Origin: Hydractinia symbiolongicarpus
Lineage: Eukaryota; Cnidaria; Hydrozoa; Anthoathecata; Hydractiniidae
Direction of reading: 5' to 3'
NCBI RefSeq assembly: GCF_029227915.1
Contig: NC_079881.1
Coordinates: forward strand, 10,641,501 to 10,705,500
DNA length: 64,000 nucleotides
Made by a program: the position numbers and the translations under genes. Of the stretch, positions 19,201 through 27,029 are shown piece by piece; the stretch's first letter is position 1; every line of letters starts with the position of its first letter. Below the pieces are notes generated by a model. It was not told the origin of the DNA. It searched no databases and saw nothing but the letters and a program-made list of their open reading frames with translations.

Positions 19201-20148
19201 AATCGTAAATTTGTATACAACAACTGTAACCTAACCAAAATTTTACTGTATCATGATTATGAAATTTGTAATATGTCTAAACAAGTCGATAAAATTCGAT
19301 ATGAAACTTAGTGTTTTTACTTCTTGAAAATCAAATCTTGTTCTATTTTATCATCTCCTGACGTGTTACAAAAACAAGTTGATTTTTTTGTAATTCAAAG
19401 AAATTACCCTCCAAAGTACTACCTTTATGCCTATGTAAAAGCAAACAGGGAACACTGCTCAATAGATTTAAGGTGAGTTAATTTTGGTTATATTCCTTTT
19501 GTTTCTATAATAGATAAACTTATGTGTTTGTCCTTATTTATTACTACGACCACTTCGTCAGATGGAACTTTGTCAAAACGACACAATCTCTTCTGTTTTG
19601 TTTAGAATCTTAGCTAATTAAAACGTGCAAGAGATTGCTTCGAAAAGAACAACTTTCAGTCAATTTTGCAGCGAATTTAGCTATATGTTATATCAGGTTG
19701 CTAAATTTTTGGTTTAAATAATTTCTGGCATTTATTTTTAACTACTGTCCACAAAATTTATTACATATTGTTCACAAATGTTGCAAAAAGTTTTAAAAGA
19801 TGGTGCAGAAAAGTCATTGCAATCTGTTTTGTTACACAAGTTGACGAAATTGTAGTAGGGTTGGTATTTTACAGTTCAAAAGTTCTTTACCTTGTCTTTT
19901 CTCAGTGCTTCGATCATCTTCCCTAATCCTTTGTAACATTTTTTGATTATGACCTTCGCTGCTATACACCAATCGTGTTCATTGATTAAATCTGCGAGTT
20001 GTTTCTTATCATCTCTGTTGAATCGGTATGTATGCAGTGACAGTTCATTGCAACGTTTAGACACCGTTTTTAATGTCATTACATGGTGGATTTTGCAAAA
20101 GCTTATTAAAGCCTCTTTAAATTCTCCAGAAGTGTTCGAATCTTCCAT
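7222..20148 (-). CDS. ARM-TIR-SAM protein (multi-exon gene, SARM1-like parts in a different order)
   Basis: Traceable minus-strand exons: 20148-19891, about 16340-16201, 15948-15769, 15456-15281, 14789-14608, 14354-14221, 12712-12545, 10060-9824, 9400-9152, 8333-8246, 7391-7328 and 7281-7222 (stop). Every intron from 16201 down to 12545, and from 9824 to the stop, has GT/AG ends and matching phase. Order is an N-terminal helical exon, armadillo-like repeats, a TIR domain, then a SAM domain. By family, TIR domains of this type act as NAD+ glycohydrolases or assembly modules, ARM as a regulatory scaffold and SAM as an oligomeriser. SARM1 itself is ARM-SAM-SAM-TIR, so this is not a simple orthologue. 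Gaps: at least one exon is missing between 12545 and 10060 (phase 0 to phase 1 needed), and the exon near 16.3 kb has an apparent frameshift. Introns carry Helitrons and a Penelope-like element. The gene may be expressed or recently damaged; the sequence alone cannot tell. Confidence 0.8.
7328..7391 (-). CDS. SAM domain, second exon
   Basis: Acceptor TTTTTTTTAG|G, donor CAG|GTAACA, phase 2 to 0. Encodes MPQNSGLNGKQLKFLYELMD. 'GLNGKQLxxLYEL' is the central SAM helix, so this exon confirms the domain call. Confidence 0.75.
8246..8333 (-). CDS. SAM domain, first exon
   Basis: Acceptor CTGTTTTTTGCAG|A, donor ATT|GTAAGT. Encodes NASAKKDFLSDNWDEVKTKEWMEENNIT (in two pieces: the linker, then NWDEVKTKEWMEENNIT). 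W-x(7)-WMEEN is the helix 1-2 signature of SAM domains. Phase 1 in (joins the TIR exon) and phase 2 out. Confidence 0.75.
9152..9400 (-). CDS. TIR domain, second exon, and linker
   Basis: Starts AA|GCA after acceptor AAATTGCAG, completing a GAA (Glu) codon, then ATYARERKVKIIPIILEEGW and RPEDWLGFMISDKYYIAI, the typical last strand and 'WLGF' segment of animal TIR proteins. A linker with DACEERSMEMN follows. The donor G|GTAGTT was chosen because it gives phase 1, which the next exon requires. If unspliced the frame would run on to a stop at 9006, giving a protein without SAM. Confidence 0.85.
9690..9809 (+). mobile_element. Mini-Helitron, 120 bp, beside the TIR exon
   Basis: Begins TC (TCTATATTATAAAACC), contains AAAATGGTACCGCACGTAGCG and ends TTCACGGGCCACTGACTAG followed by T. 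The body matches in order the 125 bp element at 12776-12900 (minus), and the end matches the CTAG|T ends at 16.6, 17.3, 28.2 and 53.8 kb. It lies only 14 bases beyond the TIR exon's splice donor. Confidence 0.7.
9824..10060 (-). CDS. TIR domain, first exon
   Basis: Acceptor TCCTTACAG|T, donor CAG|GTAAGT, phase 1 in and phase 1 out. Domain order: strand A HIMISYSW, the helix A region KKIVKDIVNKLKKCGFKV, box WFDEDDM, then AMAYAIQNAEVFLLFASRTY and SPNCKS. These are the first four beta-alpha units of a TIR domain. The pattern SPNC followed by two residues and Glu marks the catalytic glutamate of NAD-cleaving TIR domains; here that Glu codon begins with the last base of this exon. Confidence 0.9.
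10061..12055. other. Intron of the ARM-TIR-SAM gene; missing exon not found
   Basis: AT-rich. One exon that enters in phase 0 and leaves in phase 1 must lie between 12545 and 10060, but no open stretch with good splice sites and ARM or linker character stands out. The long open frame at 11185-11457 on the plus strand has no recognisable content. Confidence 0.4.
12056..12120. repeat. pogo/Tigger-type MITE end
   Basis: TACAGTGCCCGGTGTAGAGAG, then TGTCCGTTATAAAGGATGTC and CGCTATAAGAAGG. The repeated 'GTCCGYTATAA' blocks behind a CAGTG start are characteristic of pogo-group miniature elements. A similar CAGTG lies at 12225. Confidence 0.5.
12229..12561 (+). other. Ambiguous open stretch antisense to the ARM gene intron
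   Basis: The plus strand is open for 110 codons, and its distal part (QADIMIYVEGLYATHSIE...) is conserved in the inverted duplicate at 4825-4970. The minus strand of 12360-12508 is also open in two frames and could hold the missing ARM-to-TIR linker exon (candidate acceptor GGTTGCAG|A). Substitutions between the two copies show no clear codon-position bias. I therefore cannot assign a strand or say that it is coding. Confidence 0.3.
12545..12712 (-). CDS. ARM-repeat exon (source of the inverted duplicate at 4.6 kb)
   Basis: The exon encodes 56 residues, MVDAGVFDVVLEVLQSDG to IIHKLK, phase 0 at both ends, with acceptor ATTTATAG|A and donor AAG|GTATTT. LWQLSFEYSNLIKENIA is a characteristic ARM helix 3. 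A diverged inverted copy lies at 4632-4733. A further exon must follow, because the TIR exon needs a phase 1 entry. Confidence 0.8.
12776..12900 (-). mobile_element. Mini-Helitron, 125 bp
   Basis: Read on the minus strand it starts TCTATAATAATGGCCGTAC, carries a GTGGATTTATCGAC-type hairpin, and ends GGGCCACCGACTTG|T. It is the same size and layout as the 120 bp (9.7 kb) and 130 bp (28.0 kb) elements. The terminal CTTG departs from the usual CTRR by one base. Confidence 0.7.
13006..13052. repeat. Perfect 23-base inverted repeat (hairpin)
   Basis: Arms 13006-13028 and 13030-13052 are perfect reverse complements around a single base (CACATTCAGGTAAAGTGC... and its complement). It is the strongest short palindrome in the window and lies inside the Helitron-like element. 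Confidence 0.9.
13067..13162. repeat. Nested hairpin
   Basis: An inner perfect 20-base stem (13088-13107 with 13121-13140; ACGACATACTGCATATTTGT) sits inside an outer stem (GGTGTGCGCTTTA at 13067 with TTAAAGCGCACACC ending at 13162). Flanking AAACAC/GTGTTT and ACCCC/GGGT continue the pairing imperfectly. Confidence 0.85.
14221..14354 (-). CDS. ARM-repeat exon
   Basis: Acceptor ATATTTAG|G in phase 1, donor AAG|GTATTT in phase 0. Encodes IISCMFEYIRESLSVADFQ, then EEMLNGLGRVAANTENQSK, which runs directly into the next exon (MVDAGVFDVV). The pattern 'LNGLGRVAxNxENQxKMVDAG' followed by a helix is a textbook armadillo repeat. Confidence 0.8.
14608..14789 (-). CDS. ARM-repeat exon
   Basis: The acceptor ACGTTTAG|A fits phase 2; translation gives SITSVQSMVSNIQEISHAI, then a helix with FVQSYHLCAVLTMAHLYQK. 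Donor AAG|GTTAGT in phase 1. The acceptor was chosen because it is the only AG near the start of the open frame that keeps phase with the preceding exon. Confidence 0.7.
15281..15456 (-). CDS. ARM-repeat exon
   Basis: It encodes SYMSYLRESVMTIVYNCS and onward to an acidic stretch (NEIIEEKLN). Acceptor CATAG|TCATAT, donor AC|GTTAGT, phase 0 in and phase 2 out, which matches the next exon. The helical, Leu/Ile-patterned sequence is consistent with an ARM repeat followed by an inter-repeat loop. Confidence 0.7.
15769..15948 (-). CDS. ARM-repeat exon
   Basis: The exon encodes 60 residues in phase 0-0: NVGKYNMEADVIHTTF through METEDNQ. Acceptor TTGTTTAG|A and donor CAG|GTACAT. Alternating hydrophobic helices and the CMRKCV segment fit an armadillo-type repeat. 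The TGACGTCA at 15915-15922 is inside the coding sequence and need not be regulatory. Confidence 0.75.
16201..16340 (-). CDS. ARM-region exon with an apparent frameshift next to a Helitron
   Basis: The 3' part encodes STALDELIINCDQTPSK and ends at AAG|GTACAA in phase 0, matching the next exon. Upstream, the protein-like reading (ITKSFWDEVRSKFLYEIMEK) lies in a different frame; the two meet near 16285 with a one-base offset. The 5' acceptor is unclear because Helitron-like sequence starts within about 30 bases. Either the exon is shorter than shown, or a base has been gained or lost here, in the genome or in the assembly. Confidence 0.55.
16320..16643 (+). mobile_element. Helitron-like 3' portion
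   Basis: Ends CCACGGGCCTTATCGACTAG|T at 16640-16643 with a worn hairpin before it (GTAAATTTCTCCAC). Contains two GCTGACGTCAGC blocks (16409 and 16565). The left end is not recognisable and lies against the ARM exon at about 16340. Confidence 0.6.
16644..17345 (+). mobile_element. Nonautonomous Helitron, 702 bp, head-to-tail with its neighbour
   Basis: Starts TCTCTTATAATAATACAGAG immediately after the CTAG of the preceding element. Ends with hairpin GTGGATTTTTCCAC (17316-17329), then GGGCTTTATCAACTAG|T. The interior has units sharing (G/T)TGACGTCAGC-AAAATTTT and TTGATCAGCGTTT, i.e. degenerate internal repeats of roughly 150 bases. No coding is visible. Confidence 0.75.
17359..18275 (+). pseudogene. 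Penelope-like element reverse transcriptase, degraded
   Basis: Conserved RT blocks appear in order: LRPIVSSISTYNYELSRFLD (from about 17530), YDVTSLFTNIPLNETI (17699), DQIDGVAMGSPLKPALADLF (17866), FADDTFCLL (17992) and SLFREETFTGLYINF (18150). 'GVAMGSPL', 'xxDDTF' and 'TFTGLY' in this order and spacing are those of Penelope-like RTs; the usual VDD is ADD here. In-frame stops at about 17698 and 17819 and a later frame change disable it. It lies in an intron of the ARM-TIR-SAM gene, on the opposite strand. Confidence 0.85.
18301..18400 (+). repeat. Two-copy 47-base tandem repeat
   Basis: GATAATAAATTTAAAGCCAA followed by CCATTTTTGTAAT..TG occurs at 18314 and again at 18361. It sits in the 3' part of the Penelope-like element. 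Confidence 0.8.
18546..18631 (+). ncRNA. Hammerhead ribozyme motif of a Penelope-like element
   Basis: Stem III GACTG (18546-18550) pairs with CAGTC (18627-18631). The cleavage triplet region is G-TC at 18550-18552. Stem I CATGTCT (18553-18559) pairs perfectly with AGACATG (18594-18600), with a further GCTAA/TTAGC helix in its loop. The core CTGACGA (18601-18607) is followed by stem II GCCC...GGGC (18608-18622) and GAA. The base after GAA is G instead of A, making a G-U pair at position 15.1-16.1, which may weaken or abolish activity. Such ribozymes are known in Penelope-like elements, and the RT lies just upstream. Confidence 0.8.
18745..18985 (+). pseudogene. Penelope-like C-terminal (GIY-YIG region) remnant
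   Basis: YIFKHLCNNANCKTVCNAST, then FEVIDSATSHFRFKIR, a stop, then TIHIDRKNHR. The C-x(4)-C...F-x-V-I-D-x-A...IKEAxHI pattern is that of the domain after the GIY-YIG endonuclease in Penelope-like proteins, with stops. It lies downstream of the ribozyme motif, so it probably belongs to a second, overlapping or rearranged copy. Confidence 0.6.
18986..19890. other. Intron sequence; no supported feature
   Basis: AT-rich first-intron sequence of the ARM-TIR-SAM gene, possibly including worn Penelope 3' sequence up to about 19330. No open frame of note. Confidence 0.4.
19891..20148 (-). CDS. First coding exon of the ARM-TIR-SAM gene
   Basis: It encodes 86 residues from an ATG at 20148 that follows an in-frame TAA 6 bases upstream, which fixes the start. 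The peptide (MEDSNTSGEFKEALISFCKI...) is helical and basic with several Cys and no signal peptide. It ends AAG|GTAAAG, a good donor in phase 0. The fold is probably the first helical repeat of the ARM array or a small helical lead-in domain. Linkage to the next exon (about 3.5 kb away, across a Penelope-like element and Helitrons) is inferred from strand, phase and composition. Confidence 0.7.
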
Positions 20149-21240
20149 GACTTAGAATAGTTTCCCGACAAGCTAGAGGTTTGATAGAGTAAGTCATTTA
20201 ATGTATTGAAAGACATAAGATATATTAAAACTAGACCGAATTTTTAAAGAAGAAATAATTTTTGTAATAAAACAATTCTTACATCTGATAAAAGCAGAAT
20301 CTGTTACAGAGAATGCTTTTTTTCTTTAAACGATATTTTTTCCTCAGAAACATCAACTTCTGGCGTTATGCACGTAATGTAAGTTTCACTTCTGTTAAAT
20401 TTTTCTGGTTAAATATAAAACATCAGATGAAAGTTATTTACAGTAAACGATAGCGAAACTACGTAATAGGTTGGAGTGTGACTGCTTTTAAAAATGAAAC
20501 AGTCCAAAGTGAAACGATATGTTTAAAGAAAGAAAATCGTTCGACAAAGTTTGACTTAATTTTATTTCTAAATTGTGTGGATCAATACATTTTTTCGGAT
20601 ATTTAACGCATCTAAATTCAACAAAAAATTGATTTCAAATCATCTTGAAAATTTCTTGAATCCGAATTTATTACAGTACAGTATGCTAAGTAAAGAAACG
20701 GTTAGAAATGTGTTTGAGTATTCATATATCTCACTTACTTCTCATTAATAATACCTACAACAATGTTGCCATTGGAAACAACATCCAAATAATTTGTTTT
20801 TAAAACACTATCTTTACTGTTAGCTACGTAGTGAAAAACAAAACAACGGATGAGTCTTAAAGTTAAGAAAGAAACAACTTTCGTACTTCTCTTTCTTTTT
20901 TAAAAACATCATTGTTAACCTCCTCTGAATTCTACTGCACTTAAAACCACTTCAGTTACAGAAAAATTCTTCAAATGGACATTTTTGACAAAAAGATTTT
21001 TCTACGCATGAAATTACCTCAAAAAAAAAAAAGAATTCTTCAAATATTTTTAAAATATATTTCACGTATAATTTTAGTTAGAAGCAACATCACCATCTTG
21101 TTTTTACTTCGTTTTAAAAAGATCCTTTTGAGAAGTGGTAAAGAGTTTAAAACAGACAAACACAAACTATTCATGCTGAAAAGTTTAATTCTTCTATTGT
21201 GTAGTTTAGATTTTTCCTTGTTTAAAAATTTTGCGAAGTT
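20149..21240. other. 5' flank of the ARM-TIR-SAM gene; no supported feature
   Basis: This should hold the promoter and any 5' untranslated exon on the minus strand. I see no convincing TATA or initiator context and no CpG-rich patch. A plus-strand open frame (20975-21343) is Lys/Ile/Leu-rich low-complexity sequence and not a credible protein. Confidence 0.4.
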
Positions 21241-21243
21241 GTT

Positions 21244-21345
21244 GAAAACGTCCGAAATTTATTTGAAAATTAGGATAAGAACGTCCGACATTTACCTGAA
21301 AATCAGGTTAAAAACATCCAAAAATCATCCGAAATCCGGTTAAAA
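21244..21345 (+). repeat. Three imperfect 32-base tandem units
   Basis: AACGTCCGAAATTTATTTGA, AACGTCCGACATTTACCTGA and a more diverged AACATCCAAAAATCATCCGA lie one after another, each ending in an AGGTTA-like spacer. Confidence 0.7.
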
Positions 21346-21538
21346 ACGATCGAGAATAATTTCTCGTAAAATGTTTAGTTCCGACATTTCAAATCAAGTT
21401 TGGGAAAAAAACCAATATTAAGTCAACACTCTATATTTCTTCTGCTCCAATTGTTGTCAGTAAACATCGTCAAACCGACAGTTGTGATGTGTGTCGTGTT
21501 CATTTTTAGCATCACATATTTCCACATAATTTTTATGT

Positions 21539-21922
21539 CTAACGCGTTTGTTTTAAAGTGTTTCCCTTACACGATTTTGTATTTTCTAATTGATGACCTG
21601 TAACAAAACAATTAGCTGCAATGATCACAGGTTGTAAGTCTTTAACAATTACGTAGGGAAATACAAGTTTCATTTTGCCAAAGGTTTTTATGAAACCGTT
21701 GATCGCAAAAAGCAAAAAAATGCAATCATCAGAACACAACACAAAACAAACACCAACTTGAACAACATCGACGGTGGAGCTATTCATATACTGAAAGTCA
21801 TAACAATCTGCAATCCCGGTCAAAAATAATGGCAGTAAACCCTTTTTACACGTGTAGCAAGAGCAAGATAAGTACAAAGCCCCCTTTCCCCCAGTATCAA
21901 TGTTTAAAAGCTGTGCTAACAC
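21539..21922 (-). other. 127-codon Cys-rich open frame, unrecognised
   Basis: The longest uninterrupted frame in 20-25 kb, starting MLAQLLNIDTGGKGALYLSC. It has a CSCYTC cluster, about ten Cys and hydrophobic segments (FVLCSDDCIFLLFAINGFI). There is no signal peptide, domain or splice context I can name, and frames of this length occur by chance at this scale. Coding status is doubtful. Confidence 0.25.
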
Positions 21923-24900
21923 GTTTCCAAACCTTGATAGTGGGGGAGAGGGGGTAGGAAAGGATTATACTGCACTTTTTGTAGCTTACTGCCAATATAT
22001 TTTGACCGGGATTGTAGATGGGCTAATAGCATGGTTAACGAAAGCTTAGACACAAACGTCAGAATAATTCTCCAATTCAAGGTAACTTCTCATCAGAGCA
22101 AACCCACAACTAAAAATTAACAAATAAACACAAAGTCAGTGTGGCTAATCATACCCACTGAAATAAAAGGAGAATTAATTATGTTATTCGAGTGAGTGAG
22201 ACCATTCATGCTCGAAACATTTAATAAGAAAGAAGTACCCGATAATGATCAAATGAGCAAAGTACAGTAGAATAGAATTAGCCAATCAAAAGAGCGTTCA
22301 GTATTCTTACTGCAGAAAACTCGCTTGCAAACCAGCGTAATTTTTTCCATTTTAACTTTTTACGATCTCCCGGTGGTAAGAACAATTATTCCGGGTCTCC
22401 TGGCTGATTGATTATATGAATATATTATCATTTTTTTTTTCTTAAACAATGCATATGTAAAATAATTATGGTATAAAAATCTGCCATTATATTAATTTTA
22501 CTTTTTTTAAATATGTAAATTTATGCAATAAAAAGCTCACGTCGTCATCAGTTTCAATCTAAAAACTTAACATCAGGAAAGTACATACACTTTTTTAGAA
22601 CTGAATAATTTAAAAACAATTATAAGTTCTTAAAAACTTCTCTCAATAAATATATAGTTCCACAATTCTGTTTATCTCGGGGATTGTCTATTTAGCAACA
22701 CTCTTTTGTATTTCGGAAATAATCCGGGCAAGTTCAGAAAAGGTTATGTATTGATGGACAAAAATCACTAGTGCTTTGTTTATGTATCGTTTTCAGCTAA
22801 TCTGCACTCTCATTAATGTGGTGGGCCGAGTAACATTTGAGTCCCAGACCTTTGATCGACAATATCGTTGTTTGTTTTTTCCAAGAGTACTTTAGCTAGC
22901 TAGCTGTTTATTAGTTATGATTAAATATGTATCCTTCTTATTTTAGGGGAAGAAATGGTAATATACTGCTAGCTAGGACCTTCAGTTCCTTCAAATGAAA
23001 GTGTTATAAATATTGAAACAACTGCATTACTTTCTTTGAACAGATAATGTCCACAGAACTTTGTTTGAATCAATAAAGCTTGAGAAGTATAATTGATACC
23101 TTAGAATTTATGGTTAAACTATTTCAAAGGAGAAACTTAAATGCGGAGGAGATTTAATCAGGGTTGTATTTGCATCAGTGGTGTGATGTAACTACACACT
23201 ATACACTATGTAATGTTTTTTAGTGAAATACATTAAATAACTCTGAACCATATAAGAAACTTCGAAAGTTCTTATGCGAAAAACGGACAAACAAGAAAAT
23301 ATTGTGTCTAAAGACATTTGGAAAACGTTCTGCCGTTCTACAAGATAATGTTATACAGTATTAGCTTTCACAACATTTTTCTAAATAGGTCGCTCCCTGC
23401 AAGGCTCAAACCACTACTAGGCAGGAAACTATACAGAGAAAAATCTTGGTTACAGGGACAGAGACGACAATTGAGATTTCACTTAAAAGCCTAGAGTTTA
23501 GGCTAGCTTAGTTTTTAAATTTTATTCCTTACAAGCGTCGCGTTAATTTCATCACTGGTATGTTTTAAGTTGGTGCATTTTTACAAATTAGGTTTTGTAT
23601 GATTTTGTATAGTCATCTCAAATGTCAGAAACATATAGAAACAATGCCCAAATGCAAAAATTTGGAAATGATATTACGTTACGTGCTTGCAATGGTATCA
23701 ATTCTATTGACACAATATATTACCATTGGTAATGTTAATAATTGTTATATCTTTTGGAGGTCAAACAATTATATGGACTGCAACAATTGATCAACTTGAT
23801 AATACAAAATTTTCCCAAATATATTAAAAAGTGAATCTCTCTGTATATAATGGATAATAAAACGACATTGCTATTCAATACTTTCAGTTCTGCTGCTGTG
23901 TTTGTTATGGATGCTCTGTGGACGTGTGGCAAATAATCATATCAATCCACGAATGTTGTTCACGGATTACTTACACAGACAACACTTGCAATGTTGAACA
24001 CCTATTAAGTATAGCAAACAAAGTTATCATCCATCTTATTAACTTATGATGTCAAAAAACTATATAAGTTTGTTAACGGAAGCTTTATCTAATATATATT
24101 TTGTATTAGAGATTGCAAATATTCTATAAAAAACTTTAGTTTTATTAAACTCTCAACATAACATACACTTTCGTATGGTCTGCATAGCCTCACAAATAGA
24201 ACTAGTTTTATGACAGTTAGTTCTGCTCTCCGTGAAAAAATCTTTTTCATTAGAAAGATTGCACCGTTTGATTCGCTCGTAGCAGAGATTAACACGTTCG
24301 TGCAAAATTTGCGCATCAACTCCCAAATATAGTTGAGCCAAACTAATCATTTTGTATTACTATTAATATTTCTTTTTCTTTGCATAGTCGATTCAAATTA
24401 GCCCTTAACTATTGTACATTTAAATAATAAAATACGCATACACAAAAAAGACCGGAAATTCTTTTTTATTCTAATACAAAATATATAGTTATAATGAATA
24501 GGAAAAAATGTTGGAATTATTACCTTGTATTGTTATTCATCTTATGAAGTCTATCTGTGCATCTCTTAACTGACTGGGTGTAGAGTAGCATATCAAATTA
24601 TCATGAATTAGCATGAGTTGTAATGAATTGTAACAATCAATATGACGTATTTGCATATGTCTATTTTGTCTTTCTATTGATTATTTAGGGAGGCTGTTAA
24701 ACCGCTTTTTTTTTTTTTTTGGGGGGGGGGGATCATTTTACCATCCCCTTTGAATTGAAGAAAGAAAAAATGATTTGACTGTAAAAACAGTAAAAAGGCA
24801 AAACTAATGCTGAATTAATTCTGATTTCACTCTTTTTTGTTAACGTCATTATTTTTCCAAAACATTTCTTTTTAAATTTTTCATCTTCCCAGTTTATATT

Positions 24901-25322
24901 TGCCTAATTTAAGTTCATATTATGTGAAGGAACAGCAGAAATCTTTCTTTATGAAAAGTCTATTTTAGCTGTGTAGTAATAAAAAAAATGTTAATTTTTC
25001 TATTTTTTCTCTCTTCAGTTTTTTCAACCAGCTGCAGGAAAATGTTGAAGACCCACTCTCATTTTAGTAATGCGCATAAAACTTTCCATAATCTTCCTGC
25101 CATATGTTTCTGGTTAACTTGCTCTGGTCCACGGAAATAATAGTAGAAAATAAAAGTTTAGGCTAAAATAACCAAAATCCTAGCACCTAACTGCAGGTTA
25201 TGTTGGATGCCATTTGTCATCAAAGTGCTTGAAAAAAATTTACATAATAGATAACTATTCAAGAAAAAAGAGGCTATTTCTAAGTCTATCTAAAGGGCCT
25301 ATTAATGTCGAGGGCACTTCCA
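21923..25322. other. No supported gene
   Basis: AT-rich. Contains a dispersed repeat copy at about 24555-24645 (partner at 3795-3880) and a T-run followed by a G-run at about 24707-24731. Short open frames only. Confidence 0.4.
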
Positions 25323-26167
25323 AGCCGGCACAAAGAGCTCTAAAAGACGTCTTTTAGACATCTTCTGCATTTCTAAAAAACGTCTTTTTTAACGCTGATT
25401 TGTCCGTCTATTTCAAAGACGTCTTTTAGACGTGTTTAAGAAATTCTTTTACGATGCCACTTTTTAAAGACGTCTTTTAGACCTTTTACAGATGTAGAAG
25501 CGACTAAATTGCATCTTTAATGTAACTTATTAAATGCATCTTTAGAAAGACATCTTTTATCTAAACGACGTCTTCCTTTCTTTTTATTGTTTGTTTTTTT
25601 GTTTCTTTTTTTAACTTTTTAGAAAAAAACGTTTAGGTAAGTTAACGATAATGATAAATGACAATATCAAAGACGACAAATATTTTGCGATTAAAATATT
25701 TTGAACTTTTTATATCAAACTCGTATTAAACAATAAATATATTTTACAATTACAGTAAGCAAATATAACCGCAAATAAATAAAATATTATTTATAATAAA
25801 CACTATACAATTAAATCATATTAATATTTACAAATTGTAATTATTAAAATATTCTGTATTACGAATTCTACCTATGAACTTATCTATGCGTAGAGATGTA
25901 CACTAATTTCTGCGTCAGTTTTTAAATAAAGTATGCTATTTAAAGCATAAATTGGAACTTTAATCGAAAAAATCTTAAGCATATTAAACTTAGCCCATAG
26001 GAAAGAATCACCTTAAAAATCCTGTGAAAATTGCTAGTAGTTGAAATTCGTCGTAACGCTTGCAAGGCCGAAATAAACAAAATAAGTAATCGAAATAATA
26101 AAGAAGTCAGTTCAGAAGAAACAAGAGAGATATATTAAATGTATTTAAATGACATTCATAAATGAGT

Positions 26168-26688
26168 TTAGTCGAAAGGGCTTTCCTTTGTTTTTTGAAA
26201 ATTTATACATTTTAGGTACCTCTTATGTCCCATGATCCTGCGACTTGGAGCTTTTCGCAGCTTGGTCCCAATTATGCGTCGCGTTTCTTGCTCATTCGCA
26301 TCTTTGAAACTCTCGTTGCCAGAATCTAGGGAGAAAAAATAACTTATTTCCAGATAAATAATGAACTTTCATAGAAACGTAGTCAGAAAACACACCATAC
26401 ATAGAAGGGTAACAACATAATACATCAGCTAGTACACTTACCTACTATAATTCTATAAATTAATTTGCCTTCCAGCGGAATTTTGTTTTGTTCCCTTTTA
26501 AATTGGCTTGCGCTATGAATGTAGTAGTGAAGATCCTGACGGAAATTAAAATTAAAGGTGAGTAGAAATGAACTATTCAGGAGAGTGTATTTCATCATGA
26601 GCAGTACAAGAAATTATACCTTTACCCATTTATTACGAGAGGTACAGCATCTCTCTGATGCTTTCATTAAAATACCGCAAATTTTCAT
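26168..26688 (-). CDS. Three-exon small gene inside the fold-back (about 106 residues)
   Basis: Exon 1, 26688-26620: 23 codons from an ATG that follows an in-frame TAA further upstream (MKICGILMKASERCCTSRNK...), donor AAG|GTATAA, phase 0. Exon 2, 26535-26442: acceptor CCGTCAG|G; DLHYYIHSASQFKREQNKIP then LEGKLIYRIIV; donor TAG|GTAAGT, phase 1. Exon 3, 26325-26168: acceptor TTTCTCCCTAG|A; SGNESFKDANEQETRRIIGT then KLRKAPSRRIMGHKRY and a stop. All four splice sites are canonical and both joins keep frame. The product would be small and very basic, with Arg/Lys-rich helices near its C-terminus, which suggests nucleic-acid binding (inference). I do not recognise the family. Exons 1 and 2 lie in the loop and exon 3 in the left arm; a diverged copy of exon 3 lies in the right arm. 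Confidence 0.55.
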
Positions 26689-26886
26689 CGAATAATATCC
26701 ACCAGGAGGCGCAGGAAAGCAAAATTACGACGTAATGAAATAAAAAGTATTATTAAGGGTCGTTAAAATATATTAGTATTTAAAAATGGTTAAAAGTGAC
26801 GAGTGTATTAGCTGATGTATTACGTTGTTACCCTTCTATGCATGGTGTGTTTTCTAACTACGTTTCTATGAAAGTTCATTATTTAT

Positions 26887-27029
26887 CTGGAAATAAGCTA
26901 TCCCTAGATTCTATCAACGAGCGTTTCAAAGATGCGAATGAGCAAGAAACGCGACGCATAATTGGGACCAAGCTGCGAAACGCTCCCAGTCAGAGGATCA
27001 GAGACATAAGGGGTACATTTGATGTATAA
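26887..27029 (+). pseudogene. Right-arm copy of exon 3 of the fold-back gene
   Basis: The plus strand reads DANEQETRRIIGTKLRNAPS, the mirror of the left-arm exon 3. Its acceptor region is shortened (CTATCCCTAG against TTTTTTCTCCCTAG), and the sequence after RIRDIRG changes to a different C-terminus. It lacks exons 1 and 2 on this strand, so on its own it is a non-functional copy. Confidence 0.6.

Noticed and set aside
20975-21343. 122-codon plus-strand frame
   Set aside because: Lys/Ile/Leu-rich low-complexity sequence running into tandem repeats; no domain or splice context.
22080-22110. CTGATGAG on the minus strand as a second hammerhead
   Set aside because: No GAAA partner and no pairing for stems I or II.
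24707-24731. T-run followed by G-run as an element end
   Set aside because: No inverted partner or target duplication found nearby; may be a simple repeat or an assembly artefact.
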